In this document: positions 44,008 through 55,421 of the stretch, in pieces
Layout of the letters: every line of letters begins with the position of its first letter
How positions within the stretch are numbered: position 1 is the stretch's first letter
Assembly (NCBI GenBank): GCA_021396245.1
Contig: WNYE01000004.1
Coordinates: 682,001-746,000 of the forward strand
Origin: Sporothrix humicola
Lineage: Eukaryota > Ascomycota > Sordariomycetes > Ophiostomatales > Ophiostomataceae
Length of the DNA stretch: 64,000 bases
Direction: 5' to 3'
Translations under genes and position numbers: made by a program
The notes under the pieces: model-generated
What the model was told of the DNA's origin: nothing
Database searches by the model: none
What the model saw: the letters and a program-made list of their open reading frames with translations, nothing else

Positions 44008-45519
44008 GGCGGCAGTTGTGTGGAGGACGAGTGTGTGGTCGACTGTTCGTAGAGAAGAGGTATGAGTAAGAAGTGACCGTTGTATTGTGTTCGTCTGTAT
44101 TGTCAAGTGTCGTAGTAGTGATGTGGTCGGACGTTGCGCTCGAAAGGCTGAGAGAATAGGTCGAATTTTTAAAGATTTTGAAGGATTAAAGTCCAAGTCC
44201 AAAGAGCTGGGATATGGTTTGGCGGTTTGGGCGGTCCACTAATAACCAGTAACCCAAAAACCCAAGCGAGCCCAGCCTTTCAGCCGCGTCGCTCCTTCTG
44301 ATGGAGGCAAAAAACGTGTGTCTAATAGCGTCCCGCCTGCCAAGACCCCTGCCTTTTTGCTTGATTCTGTCGCTACTTAAATCGTCACTGACTGCATTTT
44401 ACAGTTATCTTTTGCGAGGCTTACAACACAACTTGCCAAGACTTTACACATTGGATTTCTTCACGATTTTTATATATTTAGTGACCGAAGTCCGATTATC
44501 TAAAAATGTCCTTAAAGGTGTCGAGTGATAAAAGATAAGTATTTTAACGAAAAAACGCCGAAAACTAGCCATACCCGAATGTACATCGGCAAGCATCAAC
44601 AAAACATTGCATTTCACTAGTCTATCAAAGTTGATAGATCCGGTTTGGCAGGGTATTATAATCCCAATTTTTTATGTGGTATTAGCAATATTTTGTTGTA
44701 TATTTTTAGCTTTATTTTTGCTGAAGGAGAATGCTTTCAAGTCCACGCCCCGGGAGGACAAGCCTGATACTACAACCCGTGAACAGAGTGTCCAATGCCT
44801 GATCTTACTGGACTCGATTTGTCAAAGAAGTTGTCCTTCACAGTCTATGCTTCCCACAACCGAGCCTCGCGTATTGCCATATATTTTCCCTACTGCAGCA
44901 CAAAATTCAGGTACCCTGCCTGGCCCGAATAATAGCAATACAGGAGGCGGCCGCGCCCATCACGTCGACGAGCAGGCACCCTCATTTCTCGCACATCAAC
45001 TGTGCCGTACCTCAAAGTAGCAGAAATGTAGACACAGAATGAAGCTCGAGTCCTCCAACCACCAATATTTCATCGTTTCTGTAGCAGTTACCATATGGAA
45101 AATTAGAGCAGGAGATTAATTCGAGATGTGAGAGAATTGCGGCCCTGCATCGTACCAAGCTATAGCCACGGAATAGCTGTAATAATCAGAACGTCCCATA
45201 TGATACTAGAGACAGCCGCAGACACACCCGGGTGTTCGTGAACGTCCAGTCTCCCCCATTTCTTATGTGGCATGCAATTTGACAGCGCCGGGGGCGCAGG
45301 GCCAATATGCTTCTCTTTGGTTCACGTTGCCGCTTGTGACCACTTTCCAGCGTTGGATGGTCACAATTCTCTTGATCAGCGTTCCCAGGTTGTTTCTTCA
45401 ATTCTTTTTTGTGTTGTATTTGGCTACTTTCTGAGCCTATGATATATACAGTTCGCCGACTCGATTCGGTTCGATTCGATCAAAGATTCGCCGCGTTTCC
45501 GTCCCCATCGTCTCCCACT
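44008..45519. other. Intergenic between PRP18 and NDUFB4-like gene
   Basis: The first 300 bases are the PRP18 promoter. From about 44350 to 45200 the DNA is AT-richer. It contains one candidate small gene at 44607-45020 (listed separately). Nothing else is seen. Confidence 0.5.
44607..45020 (+). CDS. Candidate small membrane protein (hypothetical)
   Basis: This is a 137-codon open frame in an otherwise gene-free region. It has one clear hydrophobic segment near the N-terminus (GIIIPIFYVVLAIFCCIFLA and on through LFLL) followed by a hydrophilic Ser/Thr/Pro/Asn-rich tail. I do not recognise a family. The codon use and base composition differ from the GC-rich genes around it, and no splice-joined partners are evident. 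It could be a young or lineage-specific gene, a transposon fragment, or chance. Confidence 0.25.
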   Translation: MHFTSLSKLIDPVWQGIIIPIFYVVLAIFCCIFLALFLLKENAFKSTPREDKPDTTTREQSVQCLILLDSICQRSCPSQSMLPTTEPRVLPYIFPTAAQNSGTLPGPNNSNTGGGRAHHVDEQAPSFLAHQLCRTSK

Positions 45520-46016
45520 CTAAAACTCGGTCAAAGGGTCGCCTCTCCGCTTTCCCCGTAGGTTCCACTTGCCCTGCGGATGTTGTTAGCAGTCGCTCAT
45601 GTTGCATCTCTCAGTATTGTCGCAGGTAACGTACCTCAGTCGAGTAGGCCAGGATGCCAAAGAGAGCCGGAACAAACACCACGTAGGTAAAGGTGATGCG
45701 GGCAGTGCGCTTGGTCCACCGGAAGTACTTGTAGCGGTTGGTGGTCATGTCTGTGGGAGGCGAGCGTTAGTAGGGGGGTTAAGTCTGCGGTGTGTCGTCG
45801 GCACCCGGCCCTCTGGCCGGACCTCCGCCTCAACTTTATCGTCTAATGTCGGGACTCGACGTACCATTCAACCGGACCAGCGCCGGGTCCATCGCCATCT
45901 CTGTAATTGGGAAGAATCGTTAGCATCTGTATCGTCGGTTCGCCTATCGTTCGTCCAGAGCCTTCGCTATCAATCGCGGGGGAGGTCGGCGTACTGTTGT
46001 GTTCGAGGCCACCCAT
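45520..46016 (-). CDS. NADH:ubiquinone oxidoreductase B15 / NDUFB4-like subunit
   Basis: This is a small accessory subunit of mitochondrial complex I, in the inner-membrane arm. Four short exons are joined: 46016-45995 (22 nt), 45900-45865, 45750-45635 and 45573-45520, giving 75 residues. The spliced protein begins MGGLEHNKMAMDPALVRLND and contains MTTNRYKYFRWTKRTARITF, a single transmembrane helix (about TYVVFVPALFGILAYST), and a basic tail ending RGKRRGDPLTEF. This matches the B15/NDUFB4 layout (DPALVR, NRYKYFRW, one helix, KRRGD). All three introns (94, 114 and 61 nt) have good donors and cag acceptors. The 22-nt first exon is inferred from splice signals. If it is wrong, translation would start at MAMDPALV. 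It is divergent from APC4. Confidence 0.8.
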
Positions 46017-46174
46017 CTTGACGGCTTGTTATCGGTCGTCGCGGCAAAAAGGGCTCCAGGGGTTATGCTGGAGCTGTCGTTGTCGAGGAGTGGTCGTCGT
46101 CGTGATGATGTGCAGTTTTCGAAACCTCAATTGCGCTGAGGTCACAAAGTTCGACCCGAAATGGCTCGGCAGTG

Positions 46175-46222
46175 ATTGGTGGCGCCCCAAAAGTGGCGCA
46201 CCAATTCGAGAGCTCTGATTGG
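46175..46222. promoter_or_regulatory. CCAAT-box cluster in divergent promoter
   Basis: Three CCAAT motifs lie within 48 bp: ATTGG at 46175-46179, CCAAT at 46201-46205 and ATTGG at 46218-46222. They sit in the 597-bp spacer between the complex I subunit gene and APC4. CCAAT is bound by the Hap2/3/5 complex (AnCF), a known activator of respiratory genes in fungi. Function here is inferred. Confidence 0.4.
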
Positions 46223-46613
46223 CTAAGATGTTGACAAGGACAGTAAACATTGAGACAGTTGGACACTGTATTTAGCTCTGTAATTTGAGCTCTAGCGCAC
46301 CAGTGGTAGCTTATGGTCACTAATTTTGGCGCAAACTCTGAGTATCTCTAATCCGCACTGTGCATTTTACGAGGTAAGAGCATCGAACGCGACTGCTATA
46401 GCTCCAGACGCGTCAGTGGCAGCTTCTCGTAAGTGGTTTTTGATATTCACATGTTTACAGACGACGAAGTAAATACAGACGAAACTACTTTATGAACCGG
46501 AAAATGCGACGTTTATGATATTCGCCCCCAAAAATAATCTGCAAGGGTAAAAGCACAACAATCGACCACCTCGAGACGCCGGCACAGCTCAACCCCCACC
46601 GTATCTGGCCATC

Positions 46614-49494
46614 ATGGCGGGGACTGTCGAGCGCTTGAAGCTCTTCAACCAGAGCGTTTTTGTCCCGCCAGCCGACTCGCCCAACCTCGTGGCCGCTTGC
46701 CCAACGATCGACCTGACTTCGGCTGTCGGCGGTGGCAATGTCGTCTACATCCGCCGGCGTGGCGGTGAGATTGTGTCCAAGGTCACCGAGCGCAACAAGA
46801 ACGTGCAAGCCCTAGCCTGGCGATCTGATGGTGGGTTCCCCAGAGCGACATTTTGGCATTCAAATGTTACTAACACGTGTAGGCCAATTTCTTGCTGTGG
46901 CGTGGAGCGACGGCATAGTTCGGCTTGCCGGGCTGGAAAGCTCCAAGGCCGTGCACCAGATCCGGCTGTACGACAGCTCACCGGTCGCCATAACCTACAT
47001 CAGCTGGGCTAAGAACCTGGTCGGCAGCCAGGAGGCGTGGCAGAGCGGCCTTCTCGAGAGCCAGGACGAGCAGCAGAGCAGTGCGTTGCTTGACTTGCCA
47101 AGGGCACTCATGTTCCTCGAGGTCGAGGACGACATTCCCAAGCTGCCGCCTCTACCAGTTTCAGGTGGAACGGGGTGAGTAACTGTGGGGACAAGCAGCT
47201 TCACTGTATACACGCTCGCTGACAGAAACAGAGACGACATGTTTGTCTTTTCGACACGCACATCCCTCGAGTTCATGTTCCGGCCGCTCAAGCCCAAGGA
47301 CGGAGACTCGATCCACATCATGGTCCTCGGCACGGCCGATGGCGCCATTCATGTCAGCATCTACGACACGTTTGTGATGGGCATCTTCAGAATACCAGTA
47401 CCGCTCAGTGATGGCACTCCTCCGTCCGAAAACGGGCCTCTTCTTCACCTCCGCCGCCATACATCGCATCCGGCAAGCTCAACACACACTCTCCTCCTCG
47501 CCAACGAGGAAAAGGACAACAAGGCTGTCTACCTCTCGCACATGGACTTCTCATTTATCTACTCTTCGCCTCTCAACCTTTCCCTCCTCGCCTACAAGAC
47601 AACCACCTTCCAAAAGCTTATGCGCTACATTCGGCAAACGGCAGACCACATGCAGGTCGAATGGCAGGCGGCACGCGACCTCCCGGCCCGATTCCTCAAC
47701 AGCATCCAAGAAGATCTTCAAGCGCAAAAGAAGCGCAAGAACATTGCACATGCTCTACGTGTTGCGGCCATGACGGGATACGTCCCAGCCGTTGTCAAAG
47801 AGTGGCTCGTCGACACCATTGCAGAGAGAGTAAGTTACGGAGGGCACTTTTTATCACGAAGTTCATATCTAACACGTCCAGGGCTACCGACGGTGGGACA
47901 AGGCCGTAGCGGGCGGTCTTCAGAATCTCCGCGATCTCATCCACGAAAACATGCTGCCCGCCCTTGACCGCGCCATCCTCTCTCTCAGCCGCCTCCGCGG
48001 CTTGGCCGAGTTCCACAGCAACGACGACATTGGCTTCTCGGCCGCCCAGATTGCAGAGCTCATCGATATCGTCTCGTGCCTCATTCTCGTCGCCCACAAC
48101 TCCTTGTCGCTTGTCACAGCCGAGCTCGAGCTGTTTATGTGCTTCTCGACCTGGCTGCGGTCACTCATAGAACGTTTGGCCCTGCCGGCCCAAGCAGAAG
48201 AGCAAGCTGACAAGGAGCCCAATATCAGCATTACGCCCATTGTGGATTACATTTCCAACCATTTGCTTCAGAGCCCGCTGGACCTGCACTTTGGCAAGCC
48301 GGCCGAGGGCGAGTGGAAGGCCGATTGGAAGGCCATCCAGGAAGAGTCCAGGACGGGCAAGACGAAAACAAACACGCTGTTGGACCAGCTCGAGGCGGAG
48401 ATGGAGCGCGTGGACGGTTTTAGCGTCAAGCCAGACATCTTGGCCATCCTGCAAGACGGACTGCGGGACAACAAGGAAAAGCAAGCAGCCAATGCAGGCC
48501 ATCACGATTTCAACGGCAAGGGCAAAGGGCTGGAAGGCCAAACCAGTCTTCCGGACGCCCCACATGAGCCTGCCGATATGGACGACGAAAAAGAAGAACC
48601 CATCAAGGCATTTACCAAGTTTGGCTTCCTCACACGCCTGTTTGCAACACAGTCTGACAGTGTCCTAAAGACGATTGCCGAGTCCGGGCGGCGGCATGTC
48701 CACTTTGGTCCCTTGACGAGGATATCCGTTGGCCAGACTGTGCAAAAGGCCAAGGTGGCCATGACGGCTGTGCCAAAGCCGGTGAGTTTTTACTCTGACG
48801 AAATGCCATGCGTATGTCCCATACTGACCATTTTGCAGGACCTGGAAGACAGTGCAGATGCTCTGACCTTTACTGCCCTCTCAACCAAAGACGATCCGAA
48901 AAAGAGTAAGCAACTAAATTTGTCCCTTTAAACTGCACATACAGCCGATGCTAACTTCTTCCAGTCTACCTTTTCCGTTCCGCAGTCGCGACTTCCGAGG
49001 GCGTCACCACAAATGTGTCCACACAAGGCTGTGTGCTTGACCTTGGTGCCGAAGGCCGAGTTGTCGACTTCCAGTTCCAAGGCGCCAGCTTCCTGCTTAT
49101 CCTCTGGGCGGCTCCGGCAGATCGCGACTCTCGCTTGATTGTCGTGCCGATCCAATCACCCAAAATCACATTTGGAGCCTACAACGTCAGCGGCAACGGC
49201 GAGGGCCTCCCTTCAGTACAGCTAGCAGACGGTGGGCTCTGCTGGGCTACGGGTGTAAATGCCAAGGGCGACAACGACAGCCCGGTCGTGCGCATGGAAG
49301 TGCTGGGGCCCAGACAGCCTGGGCCCGAAAATATGGGGAACAACGGAGCTCTGGGAAATGGTAGCGCCTCCAACGGAGTCATTGGAGACAGCAGCGCGTC
49401 CACGGCACGCGTTTGCCTGATGCACGCCGACGGCAAGACGCACCGCGTTCTCTCATTGCCGTCCACGGAAGAAATGTTTGGTAGCACGGCATAG
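46614..49494 (+). CDS. APC4: Anaphase-promoting complex subunit 4
   Basis: This is a scaffold subunit of the APC/C ubiquitin ligase, which drives anaphase and mitotic exit in the nucleus. Exons are 46614-46830, 46883-47174, 47226-47829, 47882-48781, 48839-48905 and 48965-49494, giving 869 residues. The N-terminal WD40-like blade set starts near residue 25 (GGGNVVYIRRRGGEIVSKV; VQALAWRSDGQFLAVAWSDG), the usual Apc4 signature of a Trp-rich self-repeat. The helical APC4 domain lies at about 300-520 (LMRYIRQTADHMQVEWQAAR; ALRVAAMTGYVPAVVKEWLV; GYRRWDKAVAGGLQNLRDLI). A second beta-rich part forms the C-terminus (FQFQGASFLLILWAAPADRD). Intron 4 (48782-48838, 57 nt) is in frame and stop-free. All introns are 51-59 nt. 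Confidence 0.88.
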
Positions 49495-49722
49495 ACGGAT
49501 GAGCACATTTCAATGAATCATGATTTTAGCATTCAAAGCGGGAATGAAACTAAAATGAGGCATGTTATGACCAAGAAACTATGAATGGTAGTAAAAGTAA
49601 AGGTGCACAAAAATCAAAATATATACAGATGCAAACAAAAACGCCTCGTAAACGCCAGTACCCGCCAGTTTGCTTCGTAACGACTGTCCTCCGTCTTTTT
49701 TTGTCAGTTCTCACTCACGCCG

Positions 49723-51211
49723 CTACTTCTTCTGCTTGGTGATTTTAAAGAATTCCGTCAAGCCCTTGACCACCACGTCGACGTTCATGTTGATCAGCGG
49801 GATCTTGTCGTACGAGCCTTCCTTCATCACCGCCACCAGCGCCAGGTACTTGTCGACCTCGCGCAGTAGGATCGGTTTGCTGCCGTCGGCCAGCACGATG
49901 CAGCTCTCGGCCCAGGGGCAGGCGATCTGGTCGGCGAGGGGCTGGTGCTGCTCGGCCTCGAGGCGCTGGTGGTATGCCTCAGGGCGCGCCCAACTGCCAT
50001 AGACTTCGGTAATGTCAATGATGCCGTCGATGAAATCCGAGCAAACTTCGTACGAGGCCATCTCGGCGGGCGTGCTGTCGGTGGCAATGTAAATTTTGGA
50101 GAGGACGTCGAACAGGTAGGCTTTCTCGAAGCGGCAGGTGCGGCACAGCGAGGTGAGCATGGCCTCGAGCTGGCCGAGGCGCGGAATCAATTTCTGGATG
50201 ACCTTGCTAAACGCCTCAAAGATGCTGTGGTCGTAGATGCTGGTCAGGTGGAAATTGACGGGCGCGTTCTCGAAGCCTTGGTCGGACAGCTCGTCCTGCA
50301 CGCGGATCATAATATCGCGGTGGATTTCCATTTTGAAGTCGTCCGACAGGCCGTCGACCTTGTGGATAAAGACCTCGATGTTGATGTTTGGGTAGTTGCG
50401 CTGGACATTGAGGATGGTGTTGTTGAGGCGGGCGACGGCTTCGAGGTAATCGTCCTGCGAGTCAATGACCCAGATGAGGGCGCCGACCTCGCCAAAGATG
50501 GCGTCCATGTCGAAGCTGCTGGCCTCAAAGTAGTCGATCTGGCCGGGGAAGTCCCATACTTGGAAATCCATAAAGGAGCTACATTGTTAGCGGACAGAAT
50601 TATATTATATCCGGCTGCGGATGTGACCTACGCCATGGCATCTTTCTGCAGCCTCGAGGTGGATTCTAGAAAGAGTGTCTCGTTTGGTGGTAATTTGTGG
50701 AACACGACGCTCGATATGGACGACTTGCCGCTCCTGTTTCGTTTGGGGGCGAACCGGTCAGCAAATCGTAAACATAATCAGGAGATTTGTCATGAGATCA
50801 AGCCATTCGGCCGAAAACTCATCACCACATCTAAACTCACGCTCTCTGTCCCATGAGCAGCAGCCTGGGCTTGCCCTTTGGTGGCGCAGGCGCGGCAGGC
50901 TCTGGTTGTTTGGCAGCAGCGGCAGCAGCAACAGCGCCCGCTGTGCCTGATGCACTTCCGGCATCGCGTTTCTGAGTTCGTTGGCGGTTCTGTTCATAGA
51001 CACGTTCGAGGTTTAGTAAAGCTGGACTTGTAACGCGTTCAGATGCAGATGTGGTGGCGGCCGTGGGAGTAGGCGCCGGATCCGGCCTTGATGGAGGAAA
51101 AACACTGTCATCGGAGTGGGCAGACTGAGGAGATGTAGGAGAGGCAGAGGACGAGGAGGAGGAAGATGGCTGGACTGTTTGCAGTCGCCTTCCAGGCGAA
51201 GCAAAAGACAT
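49723..51211 (-). CDS. GTR2: Rag-family GTPase Gtr2 (RagC/D type)
   Basis: This is the RagC/D-like half of the Gtr1-Gtr2 heterodimer that signals amino-acid sufficiency to TORC1 on the vacuole (EGO complex). Exons are 51211-50841, 50733-50632 and 50578-49723, giving 442 residues. Residues 1 to about 105 form a Ser/Pro/Ala-rich disordered extension absent from yeast Gtr2. The G1 P-loop GQRASGKS (121-128) is assembled across intron 1. Switch region [12 protein letters not shown]3 [10 protein letters not shown] (about 162-171) and G4 HKVD (230-233) follow, and then the Rag C-terminal roadblock-like domain ([32 protein letters not shown]) ending FFKITKQKK. The P-loop has Ala where relatives usually have a second Arg, at a variable position. 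RagC-type assignment rests on HKVD and the ETLFLEST motif. Confidence 0.92.
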
Positions 51212-53827
51212 ATTGAAGTTTGAGTATCAAAACAGTAAAGATAAAAAAGGATCAAGATGGAAGATAAGAATCAAAAGTAAAATGGGAGTATGAGACGACA
51301 CTGGCCAGCCTTCGTTTTGTCTTTCTGTTTACCACGATTCGCTATCCAAAGCTCAAAGAAGGAATGAGAACCGGCAGGCCGGTGCGACGTGGGAGGGTAT
51401 GAACAAAGAGCGCAATGAAAAGAAAAGGAAACAAGAGCTACAAGCTGTGTGTCTTGGATTGCGGGAAACGGTGAACAATGGTTTGAGAATAAAAAAGAGG
51501 CGACGGATGAGACGGTGTCTAAGATGAAGGGATATAGACGCATGAGGGAGAAAGGAGAAGAGGTGCCAGTCCAATTGTATGAGCCATATTTGATGATGAG
51601 AATAAGGGGCGAAAGATAAAGGCAAAGGAAGAAAGAAGGAAATCAGTGAAAGAGGATAATAAAATCACAGGGTGAAGGAAGCCGCGCAAGCTCAAGGTTT
51701 TTGATGTCGGACACGAAGGAAGGGGAAAGACAGAAGCACCAGACGAGATGAGCACAGAAAAAGAGACAGACAAAAGACACAGCTGACAGGCCCGAATTCG
51801 TCGTTCCTGACAGTCCAGAAGGGAAGAACATCCCGCGTGCCTGTGTCTTGTATCTCTTGTGCTCGTCGAAAGGAACCAAAAAGGCGATATGCATGTGGTC
51901 ATGTAGGCAAGCACCTAAATAAGGTTTTTGGTGGTTCTCCATTGTGTTTGACGGTATGCATCGTTTGACAGTGGCGTTTATCGTCTATTGGGTGCGCTTG
52001 CACGGGCAGATGCCGTGTCTGGCAGATGGCAGGCAGATGCATACTCTCTTTCTCTTTCTGTCCTTCTTTTTTTGTCTCTCTGCTTGCTTGCCTGCCCGCC
52101 TCCGTCACGGCCCGTGGCGTTTGCCTGTTTCCATGACCTTTTTGTGCAACAGCAGGAGGCAAGACGTGGAGGGACGTGTAGGGACGTGGAGAGGAATGAG
52201 CTGGGACAAGGAGGCCTGACAAGGACAAGAGATGGCGGTGTGATGGGATGGGATGAGGAAGAAAAGATGAAGTAATGGGGCACAGTCCTGGTGGAACAAT
52301 AAAGACGACTGGATCAAATGAGAGCTTGAAGATCCGAAGCCAACCACTCACCACTCACCACTCGATGAGCTACGGACAAGGGTGTTGGATGTTAGGATGA
52401 GACGAGAGACAAGAAAGAAGAAAAAAGAAACAACATGACAGCAGGAAACGAAGGAAAGAGACGGTGAAGGGGGGCAAACCCAAAGACAAGAAAGGAAAAA
52501 GAAAAGATGGAGGATGAGTGACGGACACGGCACGGGGAGGATGGCAAGTTGAGATTGGGTCAACTGGGCTAGGAGCAATGAAAAAGAAAAGGATTTGATA
52601 ATGAGATAATGGAGTTGTGTTTTCTTGTGTACGTCGTATGTAGAGCGCCATTTACGAGGGTCCGCGGTGTATGGCTCTCATGTGCTTTCAATGTTTTGTT
52701 AATTGCTCACCTCCATTGTGGTATTTTTTTGTTTGGTTCGTCTCTCCGTCACCCAGACCCCTTGTTCGTTGCAAGGACGGTGTGGCGAATTTGAGAGAAA
52801 TACAGAATAGATACTGAGACGAGGAGGGCGGTAGAACAGCGGGAAGCCCGCTCGGTAACGGTTTTTGTGGTATGCGCGTGTCGTTTCCGGTTGGACAGGA
52901 GGAAGCAAAGGCCAAAGACGATAAAAGGTGGTGATAGGAGAGAGTGAGAGAGGCGGGAAGAAAAGACGTCCCGGGGAGTTGGATGTCTGTTGAGCAGGCA
53001 GACGAGGCCAAGCCTGGAGAGGCTGAGACTGGAGGCGGTGGGAAGCTGTCTGGGTCCCAGCCGTGGGGGTCGAGAGAGCGAGGAGGGCGAGATGTCAGTG
53101 ACAAGGCGACAGTTTGAGAAAGAGTGGTGTGTGCGAGGCTGAGAGAGCGAGTGCGACCGAGAGCGTGAGATGTGCGAATGAGATGAGAGGTGAGAAGGTT
53201 GAAGTTCCCAAGCAAGGCGGGTTCGGTAGCTTCTGCTGAGCGTGGAGCCTACGGCAATGAGTGGGACGGGCGGGCAGACGGGACTTCGATTGCGATTGCG
53301 ATTACGAACGGGGCCGATAAGAGGTGTGGTCGTGTTGCGGTGAGTTGTCGTCGTCGTTGAATGCGAAAAGATTGGATGTCGCGATAGCTTCGAGGAAGAG
53401 GGGCGGTACCTTGCTCTTTCCCGCCTTTTGCTTTTCTTGGAGCTTCCTGCCGCTTTGGATTTTGGCGCGGCTGCCCGCACTCTGGCTTTTGGAGATAATC
53501 TGAGGAATGACACACAAAAGTGACATTGGTACAAAGAGCTGGCAGTAGCGCCCCCGCCTGCTAAAACCAGCCGGCGGGGCACAGAAAATAGCTGCCTTGC
53601 CGCTAGAAATTTGCTGGATTGCATTACCTAATGGGCGTCTCTCGTGGCGCTAATTGTCAATCTTAGCGCATGAAGCTCCCAAGCTCCAACGTCACTCCAG
53701 CACACTTCTTTCATTTCTCATGTTTTTCTCCTTCATTTTACCAGATCGATTATTATCTACTCCGTATGATACAACATGCACTTATCTCCTCAATCTGATC
53801 GATACACCTCCTCATATACCTCTGTCC
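51212..53827. other. Intergenic upstream of GTR2
   Basis: This is 2.6 kb without a supported gene. The + strand is strongly purine-rich from about 51300 to 53300, so the GTR2 strand is CT-rich, as expected of a long leader or promoter. A 291-codon - strand frame (52749-53624) is Ser/Arg-rich low-complexity sequence without a domain. One TACTCCGTA word lies at 53758. Confidence 0.5.
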
Positions 53828-55421
53828 TTACGCTTCCCCCTCTGGCTTCGGGGTCGACCGGCCAAACAATAGCGTCGCGACAAAGCTCTTTGTGCGGCGA
53901 GCGCGTCGGCTTGGTTGGCGATCAACAGCTGCTGGCGATGGCGATGCAGGTGATACGGGCACTGGGGGTGTCTTTATACCAGATATAGCTTGAGTCGGCG
54001 ACGTCGAGGGCTTGCTCTTTTGGCCGTCCTTCTTGATCTTTCCTCCTGTGGCTCCTGCAGTTCCATCATCCTTGACCGACCGCTCCGGAATGGCTGGCAA
54101 TTGGGCGGCCGGTGTTTGCTCATCGACAGCACTTGGCGGCGGCGTGAGCTCCGACGGTGCCGGCGACGGTGCCCGGAAGCTCGAGAGAGACTATACTGTT
54201 AGAGGATACACATAAAACGAAGGTTGCGACTCGACTTACCTTTACACTCAGCTTTCGTGCTGTTTTGTACTTGCGGCTGCCGAGACCGCTGCCCAGGCTT
54301 TGCGCGTCGGTGCCAGGCGACGTCACTGACCCGACGGGTGACCGGTACGTGCCGTTGGGGCCGCCGCCGTGCACCCCGACATTACCTTCTGCCGTCGCGG
54401 CGGTGGCAGCCTTGGCCAGATCGTCGGCGTGCCCCAGGGCCGTCTTCCCGCCGTACGCCAGGTTTGCCTCGGGCACGTCCACAAACCGCAGGTGGCCCCG
54501 CGCCGGCGGCACGCCCAGCGTCTCCTCCATGTGCCGCTGGATGAGGGCGGCGTTGCGCTTGTTGGTGGCGGGCTGCAGCTGCGAGGGCAGGCCGTAGACG
54601 GCCATGACGTAGGCGGGTGCAAACGAGCCGCCAAAGCACATGCAGGCGCCGTGCTGGAGGGTGACGACAATGGACGACAGCGGGCGGCGGTAGCGCAGGG
54701 CGAGGTGGGCCGAGAGCTCGGTGACGACGGTGAACTCGTCGCCGACAATCACGTTGGTGCGGACGTCGGCCAGGACCAAGGCTTCGGAGCGGACGCGTTC
54801 CTTGGCGGCCGTGGTGCCGGTGTCGCGGCGGGTGGCGAAAGCATCCTCAAAGTACTGGCTGCGTTTGCGCGCGAGAGGCACTTCCTGGCCCTGGCCCTGG
54901 CCTTGGCCCGGAGGGCCAGTCAATACTCCATCGGCGATTGCGTCGCCGACGATCGACATCCTCGCCCCGTCACCGGGCAGAGGCCGGTCGATATCCCTCA
55001 AAAGTCGCTGGTCCCCTTTCACGAGCAGCGGCGTCGGCGAGCGGGCGAGCTGGGCGGCTCTCTGCGAAAAGGAGAGACCCTTCTCTCCTGTGTTTGCCTC
55101 ACCCACGCCCGCTTCTGTGCCGTCGCTACTGGCGCTGCCGTTCTTCTGGTGGGTGTGGGCGTGTGTGTACATGCTGTTGCCGCTCATGTTGCTGTTGTTG
55201 CTGTGCCCGCTGTCCCGCTTGACGGCTCGGTTCACGTTGAGTGTCGCCAGCTTGGCCGCGTCCTTTAGCAATGGCTGCGACCTCTTCTGGATGTTGATCT
55301 GCTGAGCCTGCAGCCTGGGCTTTGCCTGTGCGAGAGCTTGAGCTTGAGATTGCACCTGCACTGGCTGTAGCCGGGGCTGCTGGACGTCTGTAGCAGTAGC
55401 CATGATCGTGTGCGTAGACAT
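53828..55421 (-). CDS. MIF-like (tautomerase-fold) domain protein with long disordered flanks
   Basis: Exons are 55421-54240 and 54190-53828, giving 514 residues (508 if translation starts at MATATDVQ, 55401-55403). A Gln/Ala-rich N-terminus and a low-complexity region precede a macrophage-migration-inhibitory-factor-like domain at about 210-325: SEALVLADVRTNVIVGDEFT, HLALRYRRPLSSIVVTLQHG, CMCFGGSFAPAYVMAVYGL and ERNA-like helix NKRNAALIQRHMEETLGVPP. Secreted MIF uses an N-terminal proline for tautomerase chemistry. Here the domain is internal, so that proline is not exposed and the activity is doubtful. The C-terminal exon is a Pro/Ser/Lys-rich tail (TKSFVATLLFGRSTPKPEGE). There is no signal peptide. 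The role is unknown. Confidence 0.78.

Noticed and set aside
53302..53526. Possible short exon on the - strand (74 codons, Lys/Ser-rich)
   Set aside because: Could not be joined to any neighbouring exon; low complexity.
52749..53624. 291-codon - strand open frame
   Set aside because: Ser/Arg/Pro-rich low complexity caused by the CT-rich strand; no domain, no splice context, lies in the GTR2 leader region.
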